Part shown: positions 24,185 through 37,550 of the stretch, in pieces
How the letters are laid out: each line of letters begins with the position of its first letter
Position numbering within the stretch: position 1 is the first letter of the stretch
From: Siphonodentalium dalli
Taxonomy: Eukaryota > Mollusca > Scaphopoda > Gadilida > Siphonodentaliidae
Length of the DNA stretch: 64,000 nucleotides
Reading direction: 5' to 3'
Assembly (NCBI GenBank): GCA_032622095.1
Contig: CP136069.1
Span: forward strand, 126,749,450 to 126,813,449
Translations under genes and position numbers: made by a program
Notes under the pieces: generated by a model
The model's input: only the letters and a program-made list of their open reading frames with translations
Told to the model about the DNA's origin: nothing
The model's database searches: none

Positions 24185-24465
24185 AAAACATCCATTACCC
24201 TGCAGGGAGCCCCACACATTTATAGAAGCATATAGAAGACTGTCGTCTGCTCATGTTTGTCTGGGGCTCTTTATGGGTGAAATTATAAAAAATTTAAAGA
24301 ATACAAGAAAAAATTATTAAAACTGTAAAAAATTGTTAGGCCAATGCATTCTCTTATATATGCGAGGCGACATATGGTCGACTCGCATATATAAGAGAAT
24401 GCATTGGCACAGGGTAAAACAAATCCCGACTTACGACTGAATTTGATATGGCGGGTCACATTGTG
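24185..24465 (+). mobile_element. solo terminal fragment of the 4.7-kb TIR family
   Basis: It matches the left terminal region 3243-3510 in reverse orientation: CCTGCAGGGAGCCCCACACA, the hairpin at 24340-24407, then GATATGGCGGGTCACA. No second end is found nearby, so this is a fragment or one terminus. Confidence 0.75.
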
Positions 24466-26460
24466 GTGTATACACGTAACAGATAACATGCCTTAGTAGT
24501 TCTGCAATCAGAACGTATATATTACGCTACCCGTCCGTTGTGTTTTTGGTGGCAAAGAATTGCGTAACAGTATAGAGTCAATATAAATATAGTTAACCAC
24601 GGAGTTCTGCGTGTGGATTCTATACGTACAGTGTTGCTATTTCCGAATGAAATTACACCCACCCTGCATGCGCGCGGTCTTTCCTCCGCCAACAAAACTT
24701 ACAAGTTCGATAATACAAGGTATATCGACTGCATTTATGCTATACGATAAACGTAAACCACGTCAAACCATTCATGTTAACCCTTTCAGACAAACATTTC
24801 CAAATTTGCATGCACCCCGCTCTTGGTTTGGAGTATTCTAACTGGTACGCCAAGCCAACCTCCAACCCCACCCCCAACCCCCTGTCCCTGTGATGTATAC
24901 TAATTATGATTCATGACATATTGGACTTTGAAACTGAACAGCAATTTTAAAATGTGGCGTTTCCGTTTAACCACTTTATCTGAAATTGGATTAAAATTCC
25001 ACGTGTATATCGATGATCAATTAATGCTCTAACGCGGTCGTTTACTTGTTGATAACGATGTCAGTGCCAGATGACATTTCCCGCTGACAGTAAAGTTCGA
25101 GCGCAAATACGACGCAAGATGTGACAAAATCAATCTCTAATAGTCCGAATTCTATTCGGTGCGCAAACGCGGAATCGCTATCTCCATATAATTTCATTTA
25201 ATATCCACGATAAGTCAATACCTGTATGGTGCTTAAGTCAGCGGGACACCGTGGATTTATTGATGGCTATACGTTACGGACTTTATCAGTCGTTGACGAG
25301 TGGGATAATATTGGTGATCTGGATGGCCATCTATGCGCAAATTTATCGAGAACAAGAGCGCGGGACTGGCAAGCTCTCTGGTTGACGATATGTTTCTTCC
25401 AAAACTCCATGCAGCGCACTCTACGTTATCACTGCGATATAGCACTGCCACAAGGATAGTACTTGCGGACCGATACTGCATCTATTTTTATATATCGTCG
25501 GAACTATATTTAGTCACCTATTATCTTATTTTGACCACCAAAAGTTTACAATAATGGTAATTCTTTCGGTATTGATAAGAAGAATATGAACTGAGTCAGA
25601 CATAGACAATTTTAATTCTAAAACATATATAAGAACCGAGAACACGTAAGACATCCTTACCAAATGTCATTATGGTTGTGGTATCTCAGCGGAGCGATGG
25701 GATATAACTCTGCCTGGAGTTTGGTATCTTCACGGTAAATCACGAGGGCAATTTTGGACGGGGGATATATAGATCAGAATAATAATGATATGAATGCAGA
25801 TAGGCAAACTGCAAGGTATAGATTAGAGTCCCCTGATACGCTGGACTGAACATTGTTATCTCGTACATGCAGAATGAGAGGACTTTTAGTTAAGACCTTT
25901 GTTGATTACAATTCATTATGCATTATTCTGAGAAACCGAAATGTCCATATTCATTTGAAAATTGGTTAGATCAAGCCAGAATGAATTGTAACTGACAAAA
26001 CACGTACTTAAATAAAACATGTTAGATTTAATTACCAAAATATACTCGATGGTAGGGGTCAGACCAGCGTAGCGAGGGGACTGAACTCTGTTTTGTAGCT
26101 TGGTAAATGGGGTTCTTGATTCTGGTCTGTACTTCGTTATACATTGCACTGTGTATATCAGCATATTGTTTAAGGATTGCTTCGCAGCAATATGAAGAAT
26201 ACATCTATAAGCCCTCCCTATTATGAACACAATTACAGGTTCCATAATTATTGCCCAACAAATAAGCTGAAAAATAAATAAATATTACCTTCACCGGTTT
26301 TCCGGATATCTCCGTGGCTTAACCACGATGGCGTCAAATTGGTCTGACAATCTGACTGTCGGATTTTATATTCGGGATACCACCATTAATTTTGTATAAA
26401 CCGCTTGTAAATTATTCACGACTATTAAATACTCATATATATATATGTTACTTTACCTCA
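24466..26460. other. unannotated DNA
   Basis: About 2 kb without recognised gene or array. Frames of 60-110 codons (for example 25226-25459 and 25916-26245) show no family resemblance. Confidence 0.5.
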
Positions 26461-26467
26461 CATATAA

Positions 26468-26990
26468 GTGCACATATGTTGGTAGATCATGCCATGAATC
26501 TCTACTATGGCTAACGCCCGTATAAATCATATTCCACCAGGATATTCCACCTTATAACGTCGAAAAATAACTTGGGGAATATATATTATTAGTTATTATT
26601 AAATTTTGTTCCTTAATAATGTACTTCACTGTGGGTTAATGTCCGAACTCAAAATTGCATGCCTTTCTCTTACTGTTGTGAGAGAATATATGGCAATAGA
26701 CATTGAAATAATTACCCAGGAGAAATTCCACAATTGTAAGCGACTCAAAGCAAAATCGCTCACAAATTCACTTAAATCGTGAAATTTCGAGTTGGGACCT
26801 TCACCTACAGTGAAGTACATTATTAAGGAACAGATAATAACTAAGAAATATTTTCCCCGCGTTATTTGTTTGACTTTATAGGGTTCCCTGTCAAAACTTC
26901 AAAAAGTTCCAAGGTTTTGTGCATGTGGAATATGATCTCTATACGGGCGTTAGCCACAGTAAAGATCCATGGCATGACCTAATATGTTGG
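26468..26990. repeat. 0.5-kb imperfect palindrome (foldback MITE-like)
   Basis: The outer arms share GGCTAACGCCCGTATA and ATCATGCCATG in inverse order. The inner arms GTTCCTTAATAATGTACTTC (from 26602) and its complement (to 26832) are essentially perfect. No coding. The ends and target duplication are not resolved. Confidence 0.7.
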
Positions 26991-27434
26991 GAACCGATAC
27001 AATGCACTTCTGTGTGTGCGATACAATTGGCAATCTGAATATCATCTCAAAGAGATTCAGAGAGTGCTTGTTCCTTAATGGACTGCATTATACCGTCTTC
27101 TTTCTATGATTGAATTTAAGATAAAAAAAAACAAGTAATCCCCAAAGGTCGTGTGTTTTTGCGGCCTTGAAACGGGCGCATCACAGTGGACACCCACATT
27201 TTATCACCGACATTAAAGTAACACAGGGGGAAATCAGCACATCTCAAATTATCTTATAAGAACTGGGAGCATCTGCTGCCTAGTTTTAGGAGCGTCGTAA
27301 ACAAACAGATGGTGAGAGAAGAACGCCATTAGTGGCTGGTTGTCAAGGACTCGGGTTTGCAATAATTGGATGCCAAGAGGCGCTGACGTGGTGACAGGCG
27401 GCATATAGGGTGTCGGCAGTTTCAGTTTCAGCAG

Positions 27435-27800
27435 TTGGAAATTGCATGTTGTTGTTGGTGGTGTTGTTTGTGGTGGTTTTTGTTGGTGGCGGTGGCGGTG
27501 GTGACGACGGTTGTGGTGTTGACGGCTATAATGATGATGACGATGTGACTGTTGGCGATTAGTATGGCGCGAGATATGACGATTACAATGATGATGATGA
27601 TGACGGCGATAATAATTATTATGATTACGATGATGATGATTATGATGATGATGATATGATTAGGATGATGATGGTGATGATGATATTGATGATTATGATT
27701 ATGATGATTATGATGATAATGATTATGATGATGATGATGGTGATGATCACGGCGACTACGACGACGATAACGACGATAATGATGTTGACGAAGAGAATGA
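27435..27800. repeat. GTT/GGTG then GAT/GAC-rich microsatellite tract
   Basis: Begins as TTGTTGGTGGTG-type trinucleotides and continues as long imperfect GAT/GAC/TAT repeats. No supported protein; any poly-Asp-type frame is composition only. Confidence 0.9.
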
Positions 27801-28599
27801 CGACGTAGGTACGATGAAATTGTGTAAATAGTGTATATTTCCTAAACTCTTATTTCATGTTAATCCATGCTTGAGTCATTGAAGCATTCATGTCTGGCAC
27901 ATCATTAGTTGGAAATTTTAGAGCACATATAGGTCAAATTGTTCACATTGCAACCAGTAATTACTAATTAGTGTGGCATTTGTTGTCCAAAACAAAAGAC
28001 TTCTCTGTTTCCAATAACATTGGGAAAAGTTCCAGACAGATAGGCAGGGGTTTTTGTTTTGCAATTTGTTTGTAAAACCTTTCAGTCGTAATTTTAGCGA
28101 TATAATAGTGTAGTCATGGTGCCGTGGAATATGGTAGATCCATGTACATTGAAAATAAGCCAAGCATGAAGCATTGGATATTATGCATAACAACATGTTG
28201 TCCCTTGAATTCATTCACTCTGCAGTAAGATCTCAACCAACTTTCACGGGTTTATGTACAACATACTAAAGTCACCTAACCGTGAAGCTTTGGGTATGCA
28301 CATCACCTAAATAAAAGACTGGCGCCATATCCTCTATAAGTTTGAATGTTCATGTATGAAGGCTCTAGAATACGACACCATATTATTTTCCACGTCTCGT
28401 TTGCATCTTTTAGTGATAGACTGATCATAGGGGTAAAGTTATTCCTCTGTTGAATGGTTTTAGTCGATATAATTATCACTAGATTTGTGAGTATACCTGT
28501 TATAGATGACCAAAACAGTTTGTGCCAGACTCAGCTAAAACTAAAACTTTTGAAACATCTAAATTAATTGAATGGTACAAATTTTAATGATTTTGAGTG
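27801..28599. other. unannotated DNA
   Basis: No gene or repeat recognised. The minus frame at 27918-28214 is not supported. Confidence 0.5.
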
Positions 28600-28834
28600 A
28601 TAGTAACAATAGTATAAATAAAACTCCTGTTGCCTGTGCGTGTCCAATTTCACGTCCGACCGTGTGCTTGACCTTGACATTGACCTTGACCTCGCTCATA
28701 TACACTCATAGGCATGTTTCTGGACCGATCGAACAATAGTTTTTTTCGTTCTACTAATACTTTTCAACGTTGTTTTATCTTTCTCTACAAAGAAATCCCT
28801 AAATAGCCCGGACGAATTCGGGCACATCAGCTAG
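28600..28834 (+). mobile_element. Helitron-like 3' end (fragment)
   Basis: It ends with hairpin GCCCGGACGAATTCGGGC, a short spacer and CTAG (28831-28834) followed by T, as in Helitron 3' ends. GACCTTGACATTGACCTTGA is shared with the elements at 59761-61790. The 5' end is not identified; the start given is approximate. Confidence 0.6.
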
Positions 28835-28849
28835 TTGTTAAATATTTCT

Positions 28850-29073
28850 CCAGTTCATCTGATGTCACATTTGATACATGTAGGACTTATCTAAAGGTCA
28901 CCACAAAGATTCGCATGAAGTTTGGGATCAATCCGATTGGGAAATGCCAGTTTGTTGTGTGACGAATGATTGCAAAGAGTAAAATTCAAGACGGCTGCCA
29001 GTGGCCATGTTGTTTTATGGCGAAAATCGTTCGAATTCGATAGCTCCCACCTAGAGGTGATCCTAAATACGTC
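28850..29073. repeat. degenerate repeat, left of insertion
   Basis: The words GCAAAGAGTAAAATTCAAGA, GGCTGCCAGTGG and ATTCGATAGCTCCCACCTA recur at 30393-30840. The two parts appear to be one array split by the 29076-30356 element. Confidence 0.65.
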
Positions 29074-29075
29074 TA

Positions 29076-29183
29076 CCTTACTCGTACTTAAATTCGCGCA
29101 GTACTATTTTTCGCTCAGTTTTAAATTCCCGCACCGATAGGTGCGCGAAAAATAGTAATGCGCGAATTTAAACACGAGTAAGG
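29076..29183. mobile_element. 108-bp hairpin MITE (CCTTACTCGT family)
   Basis: Termini CCTTACTCGTACTTAAATTC and its near complement; the interior is rich in GCGCGAAAAATAGTA. Relatives are at 47485-47567 and 53596-53695. It forms the left edge of the larger 29076-30356 element. Confidence 0.75.
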
Positions 29184-30356
29184 TTAGTCCAAGTCTTCTC
29201 GTACTAAAGCCGGCTAAGATATCGGGATGGAGGTGCCGGTCTTTAGTCCGAGTTCCAGGCCCATGCATTCCTTTGACAGGACTTAAGCGTTAGTGATCCG
29301 CTCAAATAAAACCACAATTATATGAAATAAAATATCACAATTGCTACAATAAACGGATAGTTTCCGCAGAAGACATGCTATTTTATCTGAAACCCACATC
29401 GGTTGTGAATTGAAAGCGGTAATTTAATGTGAAAAGAAACATTTGCCGCAGTGTTTACATATTTTTTAAAGTATGCGAACTCAGTTGACCTTGCGAACTG
29501 CGTTCGGCATTTTCCGTTGAAAATATTCCGTAGATTTTGGACAACAACGCAAATTACGATGAATTCTCCATTGTAATCGTAATTATGTGTGTCAATAAAT
29601 AAAATAATAAATAGATTAATTAAACATTGGAGATATAAATGTAATACACTAAATAAATGAACCTTAAGTTTGAAAAGTCCCACTAAAACGGAAGAACTAT
29701 ATTTCGAAACTGTGTGATTCGGTTCTCCGATTATTTTATCAACACAGATGTCAAATGCACATCACGCATGGCAAGTCAGACACAAGAGTTCTAATTTGCT
29801 CCAATTTTGACAAGTTGCTTGCGAAAATTGTCAACAAAACTACCGTTCTGATCCTCCATTATGTCATTAAGTTTTTAGTGCGGGAATTGTTCTGAAAGCA
29901 CATAGAAAACTGGACTTTCGGGCGATCGGTTTTCGCTATTTTTGTTCGGGAAAACCCGCGCTATATATAGAAACGGAAAGTAGAATTAGTAGAACAAACA
30001 GCGGATTATGCCGAACTTATTCGGACCACTTCGGCTTTCGGTTAAAATGTAAACAAACAGAGAAACAAATCGATGTGTGTGGCAATCAACCGGAATATTC
30101 TATGTGTAATTTAACATTAAAGTTAGATTATTATACACCATTATGACCATAAGATGTAAGCCTTTCCGATGCATATAGCATCATGTATTGATTTGCTAGG
30201 TAAATCCAGTAAAATACACCACAAATTCCCGCCACAGATCGTGGGCGTAAGTCGTGTCAAAGGATTGGTATACAAGCGGTCTTGGACTAAAGACCAGCAT
30301 CGCCATCCCAATATCTTAGCTGGTTTTAGTACAAGAAGACTTGGACTAGAGTAAGG
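29076..30356. mobile_element. 1.3-kb TIR element inserted in a degenerate repeat
   Basis: Inverted repeats of about 67 bp at 29186-29252 and 30284-30350 match with about eight differences by eye (AGTCCAAGTCTTCT, CTAAGATAT, GGTCTTTAGTCC). TA flanks at 29074-29075 and 30357-30358. Joining the flanks restores the surrounding repeat. The left end starts with the hairpin MITE, which shares the first eight bases CCTTACTC with the right end. No transposase; the frame at 29378-29683 (-) is not recognised. Confidence 0.65.
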
Positions 30357-30389
30357 TATACATTTTCAAAACATTTTTCCAATAAATTT

Positions 30390-30840
30390 GAGTTGCATGC
30401 AGGGTGTGCCGATGGATTTAAATATGAAAAACAAGATGGCCACTGGCGGACATTAAAAAAAATGTGGTCTGTAGAGTGTGCCGAAGGATTTAGTGATGCA
30501 AAGAGTAAATCAAAGATGTCTGCTGGCGGCTATGTTTTTGATCAAAAACTGTTAAAATTCGATAGCTCCCATCTATATTTAATTCTGAATATGCCTTTAA
30601 TTTGTTCTGCTGCAGGGTGTGCCGATTGATTTAAATATGAAATACAAGATGACTGCCTACGGCCAACTCGAATAAATAGTTCGGGATCAATCGGATGAAA
30701 AATGTTGGCTGTAGGGTGTGTTATATTATTTAGTTATGCAAAGAGTAAAATCCAAAATGGCTGCCAGCGAAGTTTGGTGGTGATCCGATAAGGGTTGTGG
30801 CTTGTAGGGTGTGCTGACGGAATTTGCAGACGACGGACGA
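30390..30840. repeat. degenerate repeat of roughly 110-120 bp, right of insertion
   Basis: Units share GTAGGGTGTGCCGA, GGATTTAAATATGAAA or GATGCAAAGAGTAAA, and AAGATGGCCACTGGCGG-like words. Continues the 28850-29073 repeat. Confidence 0.65.
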
Positions 30841-31348
30841 TAGACGCCAACCCATGCATTGCAGTAGCTCAAACTCTTATCAAGTTGAGCTAAAAAGATA
30901 ACAAATACTCTTTATGTCAATTGTTTCTAACTCGCTGCATGTGAATTCCGTACTCATGTAGATATGTCTGTTGAGATGATATACGTGTTCAAATGACTTC
31001 TGTTATCATATTTTGAGGTTGTGAAATTTGAACACCAAAATCTCCTTATGACAAATCTGGTAAATATTCGGTTTTCGCAGTATACGAGATGAATTGTGAG
31101 TTGCGATAACTCGTTATATACATGTATAGTCGATTAGTTTGCTGATATCGTTTGGAAAATTAGAAAAAATCGAATGTTGATATTGTCAGGCGTGATAATT
31201 TGTCGTCATTTTTCAGCAAATTATGAATTTACGACGTACAATGTGGGATCCTGGCCCTGATACTTTGTTTATATGATATGTACCACGGCTGTTTACACCC
31301 GCTATGATGGGATTGACTCTCCGGTAAAGGTTACCAAGCCTAATTATA
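30841..31348. other. unannotated DNA
   Basis: No gene or repeat recognised. Confidence 0.5.
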
Positions 31349-31766
31349 GTGTGCCTGTCATTTGCAGAATGATGTCCCCAGACGGTGAATTTAATGACGC
31401 TATCCGCATAGCGGTCTAGCATCGCTAAATTCACACTCTGGGGGACCTCATTCTGCTTATGCATCATCTTCTATGGAAAGTTTCTTTATTATCAAATTTC
31501 TATAGAAACTTCTTCACATAGATTTTATTTCTTTTTTAGTTTAGTTTCTCCATATCCCCAACCTGGCAGACGACACATTGCATAATCGAGGTTCCCAATG
31601 GGTGTACATAACAATATTCACCATTTGAGTCTATGTATCCCATAGCAGATGATGCTATGCAGGATGAGGTCCCCAGAGGGTGAATTTCGTGATGCTTGCC
31701 CGCTATGCGGGATAGCATCACACAATTCACCCTATATGGACCTCATTCTGCAAATTACAGCCACAC
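31349..31766. mobile_element. TIR element, GAGGTCCCC family, copy 1 (about 0.4 kb)
   Basis: Ends GTGTGCCTGTCATTTGCAGA and the matching complement. Each half contains a palindromic block: GAATGAGGTCCCCAGA, GGTGAATTT, a GCTATCCCGC/GCGGGATAGC stem, then AAATTCACCC and GGACCTCATTC. TA lies outside each end, but the inverted similarity may extend further, so exact ends are uncertain. Related: 34612, 40110, 62130. Confidence 0.75.
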
Positions 31767-32932
31767 TAAACTCAGGATTGTAGGTTACCTACGTCCGTGA
31801 TTGTATTATGGAACGTTATTGTCAAGAGACTATTGTTAGGTCGTGTATCATAAATTAAGCTCGTTCGATCGTATATTTCCTCAAAGAAACTGTCATTAAT
31901 CTAGATTCATAAAATAAATGTCAAGTCGAATCTTCATTCTGTGATGAAGATATAATATGTTTGGAATCAAAACTGATATCCCATTGGTGGCGCCGCGTCG
32001 GAAGAACAAATAAGTTTTGATTCCTGGCGTCATGCGAGATCTAAGAAGATACATAATGACGCTAATTATCGTCCGCTGGGGCCTATCGAAAGTCCACTGA
32101 ATATGGAGTTGTTTCCCTTGTTTGTCGTTGGAAGCCACGCAGGCCCATTTCATGACTCACTCTTTCAAGAACGTATAGCTCAACGGATCCCGAAATACGA
32201 ACTAATCTACCCTTCTACTATAAATTACAACACAAATTTATGCAAATAGTCAGAGTCTGCGATTTATTGTGCAAAATCAGCAAAGAGGCATATCACAACA
32301 GCTGGTATTATTCCTGCGTTAAAACAGAGATGAAACACATTCTTTGGGGGAAAAAACACTCTGATAGCATGGAACAATACCTCATACACGACATTGATAT
32401 AACATGACTCAATTTGTATCATGACAAAATAATATAATATACAATGTTCTACTCATGTGTATATATCAGATTATTTTTTTTGGTTTTGCCTTTATTGTAT
32501 GCTATACTTTTTGTATAATATATTTGTTGTGGAACCATGCGCTGAAAGCAAACTGGCTAAAGTGATCTAGTTCACTCATAACGCTTAAGGCGTATTAAAC
32601 ACATTTCAATTGTAATACTGCTCACTCATAATAAACCTTGTATTTCGGTGACCATTAAATTGTAATCACTCGTATCCATATATAGACAAAAGTTTTGATA
32701 CTATATTCTTCGAAACGTACATAACTATTATACCCCGCGAGCCAATAAGGAAACTAAACGTAGCTGCCCAAGTCGATTTTTAACTGAAATAACCCCGTAT
32801 ACATGACAACTCACTACACATATACATGTACACCACAACGTGACCATGTACGGGAACAACTCAACTATCGCAATTTTTTTTCTCCAAAAAAAAAAGTCAC
32901 ATGCAAGTAATTTAATTATATGATACCGTCCA
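31767..32932. other. unannotated DNA
   Basis: No gene or clear repeat. The frame at 31896-32153 (-) is unsupported. Confidence 0.5.
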
Positions 32933-34560
32933 AAAATCACCGCATTAAATTGTTCGATCGATGAATTTGACAACGTCCAGTGGTTTACCGCTCCTTGTAC
33001 CCGCGCGGAAAATGAAGTGCCTCAATCGACCTCTACCGAGAATCGCCATCTTGTTCAGAGACTTTGGCAATAGAGACCTTTCGCAAAATCATGCACTATA
33101 ACGATTACAGATATGATATATTTGTTCCAAGTAAGGTTGACACCATCATACAATGGTTAATTGGTAAGACGGCATATGTCCCAATATAGTCAGTTACAAT
33201 ATATTGGTGGAAAAAGTAATGTGTGTCTCTTTCAGATCCCATGTTCTTATCCGTTTGTTATACACTACCCGGATAATGTTAGAGCGTCCCCAAGCAGGAT
33301 AGGTGGCATAGCCGCATATCCTTGACACATCTGCACATAATTAAACTGCGTGCGGTATATTTCGTCTCACATAAGAACCCCGTGAGTAGGGATCGAATTT
33401 TTGGCCGTACACTGGTAGGATATTGCCTATTCGTAATCGTAATCGTGATTTTGCGAATGGTCTCTTATATAGATGCGGTTACCGTTCCGCGGGCGCCGGG
33501 CGGATGCAAACACGAATTACCGCTATCAATCTCTAAAAAATTCTACCAAAATCACCGCATTAAATTGTTCAAGGAATTTGACTATACGTCCAGTGGTTTA
33601 CTGCTCCGTGTGCCCACGCGGAAAAGGAATTGCCTCGATAGACCTCTACCGAGAATCACCATCGTGTTCAAGAACTTTCACTATGTGGTCACCGTTCCGT
33701 GGGTGAATGCAAACACGAATTACCGCTATCAACCTTTAACGAAATTCTCCGCCTTGTTCAAGACTATGCATGCATGGGCAACGTCCCTCTCACCCACACG
33801 GAAACTAACTATCGAATTCTTGCCTAACAAAATCACCGCATTAAATTCAAGGAATTTGGCTATGCATTCACCATCCCGCAGGCCGACGCAAAAACGAATC
33901 GCCACAAACATCCTCTAACACACAGCAGTGGCTTGTCCGAATTGATCAGCGTGCAATTGTGAGATCGTACACTGTTCGAATTTCACGCCAAGTTGTGACC
34001 ATTGAGCAAGGTCACTCGTATTGTGGCAGCTTCGCACCACCATGCGTTAAAAGGGTACCTGATTATGAACCGTGAAAGATCTTGGCAATATGCTAGCCAT
34101 ATTGTGGCTGTAACTCCCCCTGTCCCCGGGGAGCAGTAGATGGTTACTGAGTGTAATCTGGATATAATTGACCCACGCATTGAAACTAATTAAATGGATT
34201 ATTATTAGTCTTATTATCGAAAATCATCGACTTTTTCAAAGACTATGACTATGCATGGGTATACTATCCCTCGTTTTCGAGCGATAGCTATAACTGCCGA
34301 TGTATTTCCACCACAAATAACGATGTTATACTGTTCAAGGAATGTGACAACACCCATTACCCCGCCAATATACTACGGGGATACGCTCAAAGACTTTGAC
34401 AATATATAATTTCACCAGCACAACGAATTTCCACAATCGATCTTTATACCGAAAATCACCACTTTATACTCAAGGACTTTGACTACGATACCGTCTCTGG
34501 GGCACACACCGAAGCTAACTATTGCAATTGATTTCTACTGATGCAAACAACGTTTTGTAA
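32933..34560. repeat. degenerate tandem-repeat field with words AATCACCGCATTAAATT and GACCTCTACCGAGAATC
   Basis: A block at 32933-33075 is clearly repeated at 33549-33690, and shorter related blocks recur to 34560. The 198-codon open frame 33322-33918 (+) crosses these repeats, reading the same repeated words as peptide. It resembles no known family and is treated as a repeat by-product. Confidence 0.6.
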
Positions 34561-34611
34561 ATATATAAAATTCTGATCAATATGGCGCTATTGTTGGCAG
34601 GCCTGAGAATA

Positions 34612-35056
34612 AGGTGCCTGTCATTTGCAGAATTAGGTCCACAGAGGGTGAATATAGTGACGCTATCCCGCATAACGGGCTAGCATCAATAAATTCATCC
34701 ACTGCGGACTTCATTCTGCTTGGGCCTCAACTTCTCTGGAAAGTTTCTTTATTATCAAATCTCTATAGAACCTTCTTCACATAGATTCTAGTTCTTTTTA
34801 CTTTAGTTTCTCAATATCCCCAATTTGGTAGACGACACATTGCATACTCAAGGTTCCCAATGAGCGTACATCACAATATTCACCATTTGGGAACTTCAGT
34901 CTGAGTCTATGGCTCCCATAGCCCATAGCAGATGATGCCACGCAGAATGAGGTCCCACGAGGGAGACTTTGGTGGTGCACACTTGCCCGCTGTGTGGGAT
35001 AGCGTCAATAAATTCACCATATCATGGGGACCTCATTCTGCAAATGACAGGCACCT
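34612..35056. mobile_element. TIR element, GAGGTCCCC family, copy 2 (about 0.45 kb)
   Basis: The ends AGGTGCCTGTCATTTGCAGA and its exact complement form a perfect TIR of over 20 bp. Two internal palindromic blocks and a middle part with CAATTTGGTAGACGACACAT are shared with copy 1. TA flanks at 34610-34611 and 35057-35058. Confidence 0.8.
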
Positions 35057-35719
35057 TATTCTTGTGCGTTATTGTATCGCGGGAAACTCATCACGACGAA
35101 CAGCTCTTAGCTGCTGAGTTTTATTGACTGGTGTTCCCAGTAAACTTCCTATTATATTTGACAATGACTGCGGCGTTGCACGCGATGTGTTTTTATTTGG
35201 CCCTGTTATGCACGATATCCCGCCCATAAGGACTGTCTCTTGGTTCGTGCATTATTTATACGTACTTTTGTGGGAATATATTTACGGGATAAATGCATTC
35301 GATTTAACCATTACCCAGATATATAACGTGGTTACTCATTGTGCTGAGTTGTCTCTTTCTATAATGACAAACACAGACAGTGACATACAATGCAAGCAGA
35401 CACACACAGCCTTCATGAATTTATGCAATAATAGATAGGTTTGTGTCAGAGAATTATAACTTCAAACAGCCGATGCTTGATATACCGAGTGTTGACTGTC
35501 GCCAGATTTGCTTCATTATAGCATTCTCTCGTTTATCAATAAATAGATTCAATCTGCTCTCATGTATAATGCATGTACGAGAACGTTTAACGACAACTTG
35601 AATATGAAGTCGGATGTCATATATAAATATATGCGTTTTCGATCTAAATCCGTCCAATATTCCTTTTCATACATAAAAGAATGATGCATTCCGATTTTTC
35701 TACCTGACTGGGGATGCTG
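35057..35719. other. unannotated DNA
   Basis: No gene or repeat recognised. The 104-codon frame at 35124-35438 (+) has no family resemblance. Confidence 0.5.
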
Positions 35720-37550
35720 CACTGAAAAAGAAAACTTAGTCATAGCCTTAGTCAACCCGTAACTTAGTTATTTTTGACTAACGTAGCCAAAAGTAACTAA
35801 GTGTGACCTTAGTAACACCTTAGTTACTAAGGTTAATATTTTCTTGATTCAGTCATGCCGTCAAAACTCAATAGTATACTTATCGGCGACATATTATATA
35901 CGGCAATGACTCCATACAGTATGACTGAATCTTACTCTGCTGACATTTAATATGTATATAATATCGCATTCATTCTGTGTTAATCGGTCGGTACGTCTAT
36001 GGACGAGTACGTAAATTTAACGCAAATTATTGTCACGCCATTTTTTGGCTGACATTTTTAATTCGGAAAAATCACTAAAATCAGAGTGATTTAGACGTGA
36101 TATTGGCGTCGAAAGAACTAAAAGAGACGACATATTACATAAATAACAACCATGGCGTATTTGGAGAGCGGATAAAACCAGGATAAAAGAGAAGTTAGGA
36201 AAATAATCTGCGAAACCGTTCATCGTATATTGTTGAACTAATTTATTATTCAGCTGCTTTCAACAAGTGGACAATTTGTCAATAATAGCTTGAATCTTTA
36301 TTCTACATGTGAAAGAACGGCGCCTGAAATATTTGCTGCCAAAATTAGATTTGTGCCTGATGACTCCTTCAAGGTTACATGTACCGTACACAGTACTGTA
36401 CAGTACATACAGTGTGATGAACGTTTTTCGCTGTGGCATTGTGTACGACTACCCCAAGTTGAAGTTCATTCCGGCTTGGTTTGGCGATCGAGACTGTCAC
36501 CTGTTCGATTGCGGACAGTTGTTAAAGACGGTCTGATTTCGGTTCCTTTGATAACCGCACAAGTTTAAATTCTGCGAAAAAAAGACTTATTAATCATTGA
36601 CAATTTCCACTAAATTCATCGAGAGCAGTGATGCATGCCAATTAATCGATGAATCATGACATGATCCATTCAATCGAATCAATGGTGTGACTTCATTCAG
36701 ATGAACACAAGGCTGAAGCTTCGATGTCAAGCAATAGTGACAATAATAACAACGACTCAACGAGCAGCTATTCATATTAGAATGGTGAAAATGCAGTTGA
36801 CAGTACTTGTTCAGAATCTGATTCTTTCAAAGCACATTGACATGCATGTACAATTACAAGAGAGGATATGCGGCGTGCGCAGCAGTGTAATTCACAGAGC
36901 TCCAACGTCAACAAAACACCAAAAACAATGAAACTGATGCCGTGTAGTGATGGATGATCACATGCATACATGTATCTACAATTCCAACTTTACAATGACC
37001 CCGACCAATTCATCTGTGTTCATCATTGTTCATCTGTGGATATGAGACATTGTCATTATTCGCCATGTTATCGTCAAGTTACCGGCATCACGACAATTTA
37101 CCAGGAGTACACTGTTATTGGTTGGATGTTCTTATCAAACTATCTTCGGCTGATTCACTGATGAGAACTACATGAGAACATTGTCGCCAAGTCATTGCGC
37201 ACAGTTACATGTTTATTGGATCTGCTGTTGTCTTGAAGGGACCAATCCCAAATACCGGTAGCTGTTGTTGATATATACAGTAGTACAGTACCAATCAAAA
37301 GAAGTGGTATATTAAGCATGCTATTTTCGCAAGTGGAAACACTTATAAGCATGTCGCTTGTGATATTATTGCAATATTTTGCGCTTAATATGGTGACACT
37401 TTGCGCTCAAAATTGTGACATTTAAATCAAATATTGCGAGGTTTGTTTCAGCGATTCACTCAAAATGTGACCGCAACAAAGCGTTCATAATTGCATGCAT
37501 TTCTTAAAACAAACATTTCATTTGTTAAATAGAGGTATTCACCAAGTGCT

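Noticed and set aside
36290-36568. Overlapping frames in the centre of the 35720-38312 element as a transposase
   Set aside because: No catalytic motif or family resemblance was visible; short overlapping frames in two phases are expected by chance.
37142-37175. Hammerhead ribozyme candidate (CTGATGAG near 37158)
   Set aside because: The expected GAAA and closing stems around the core could not be found.
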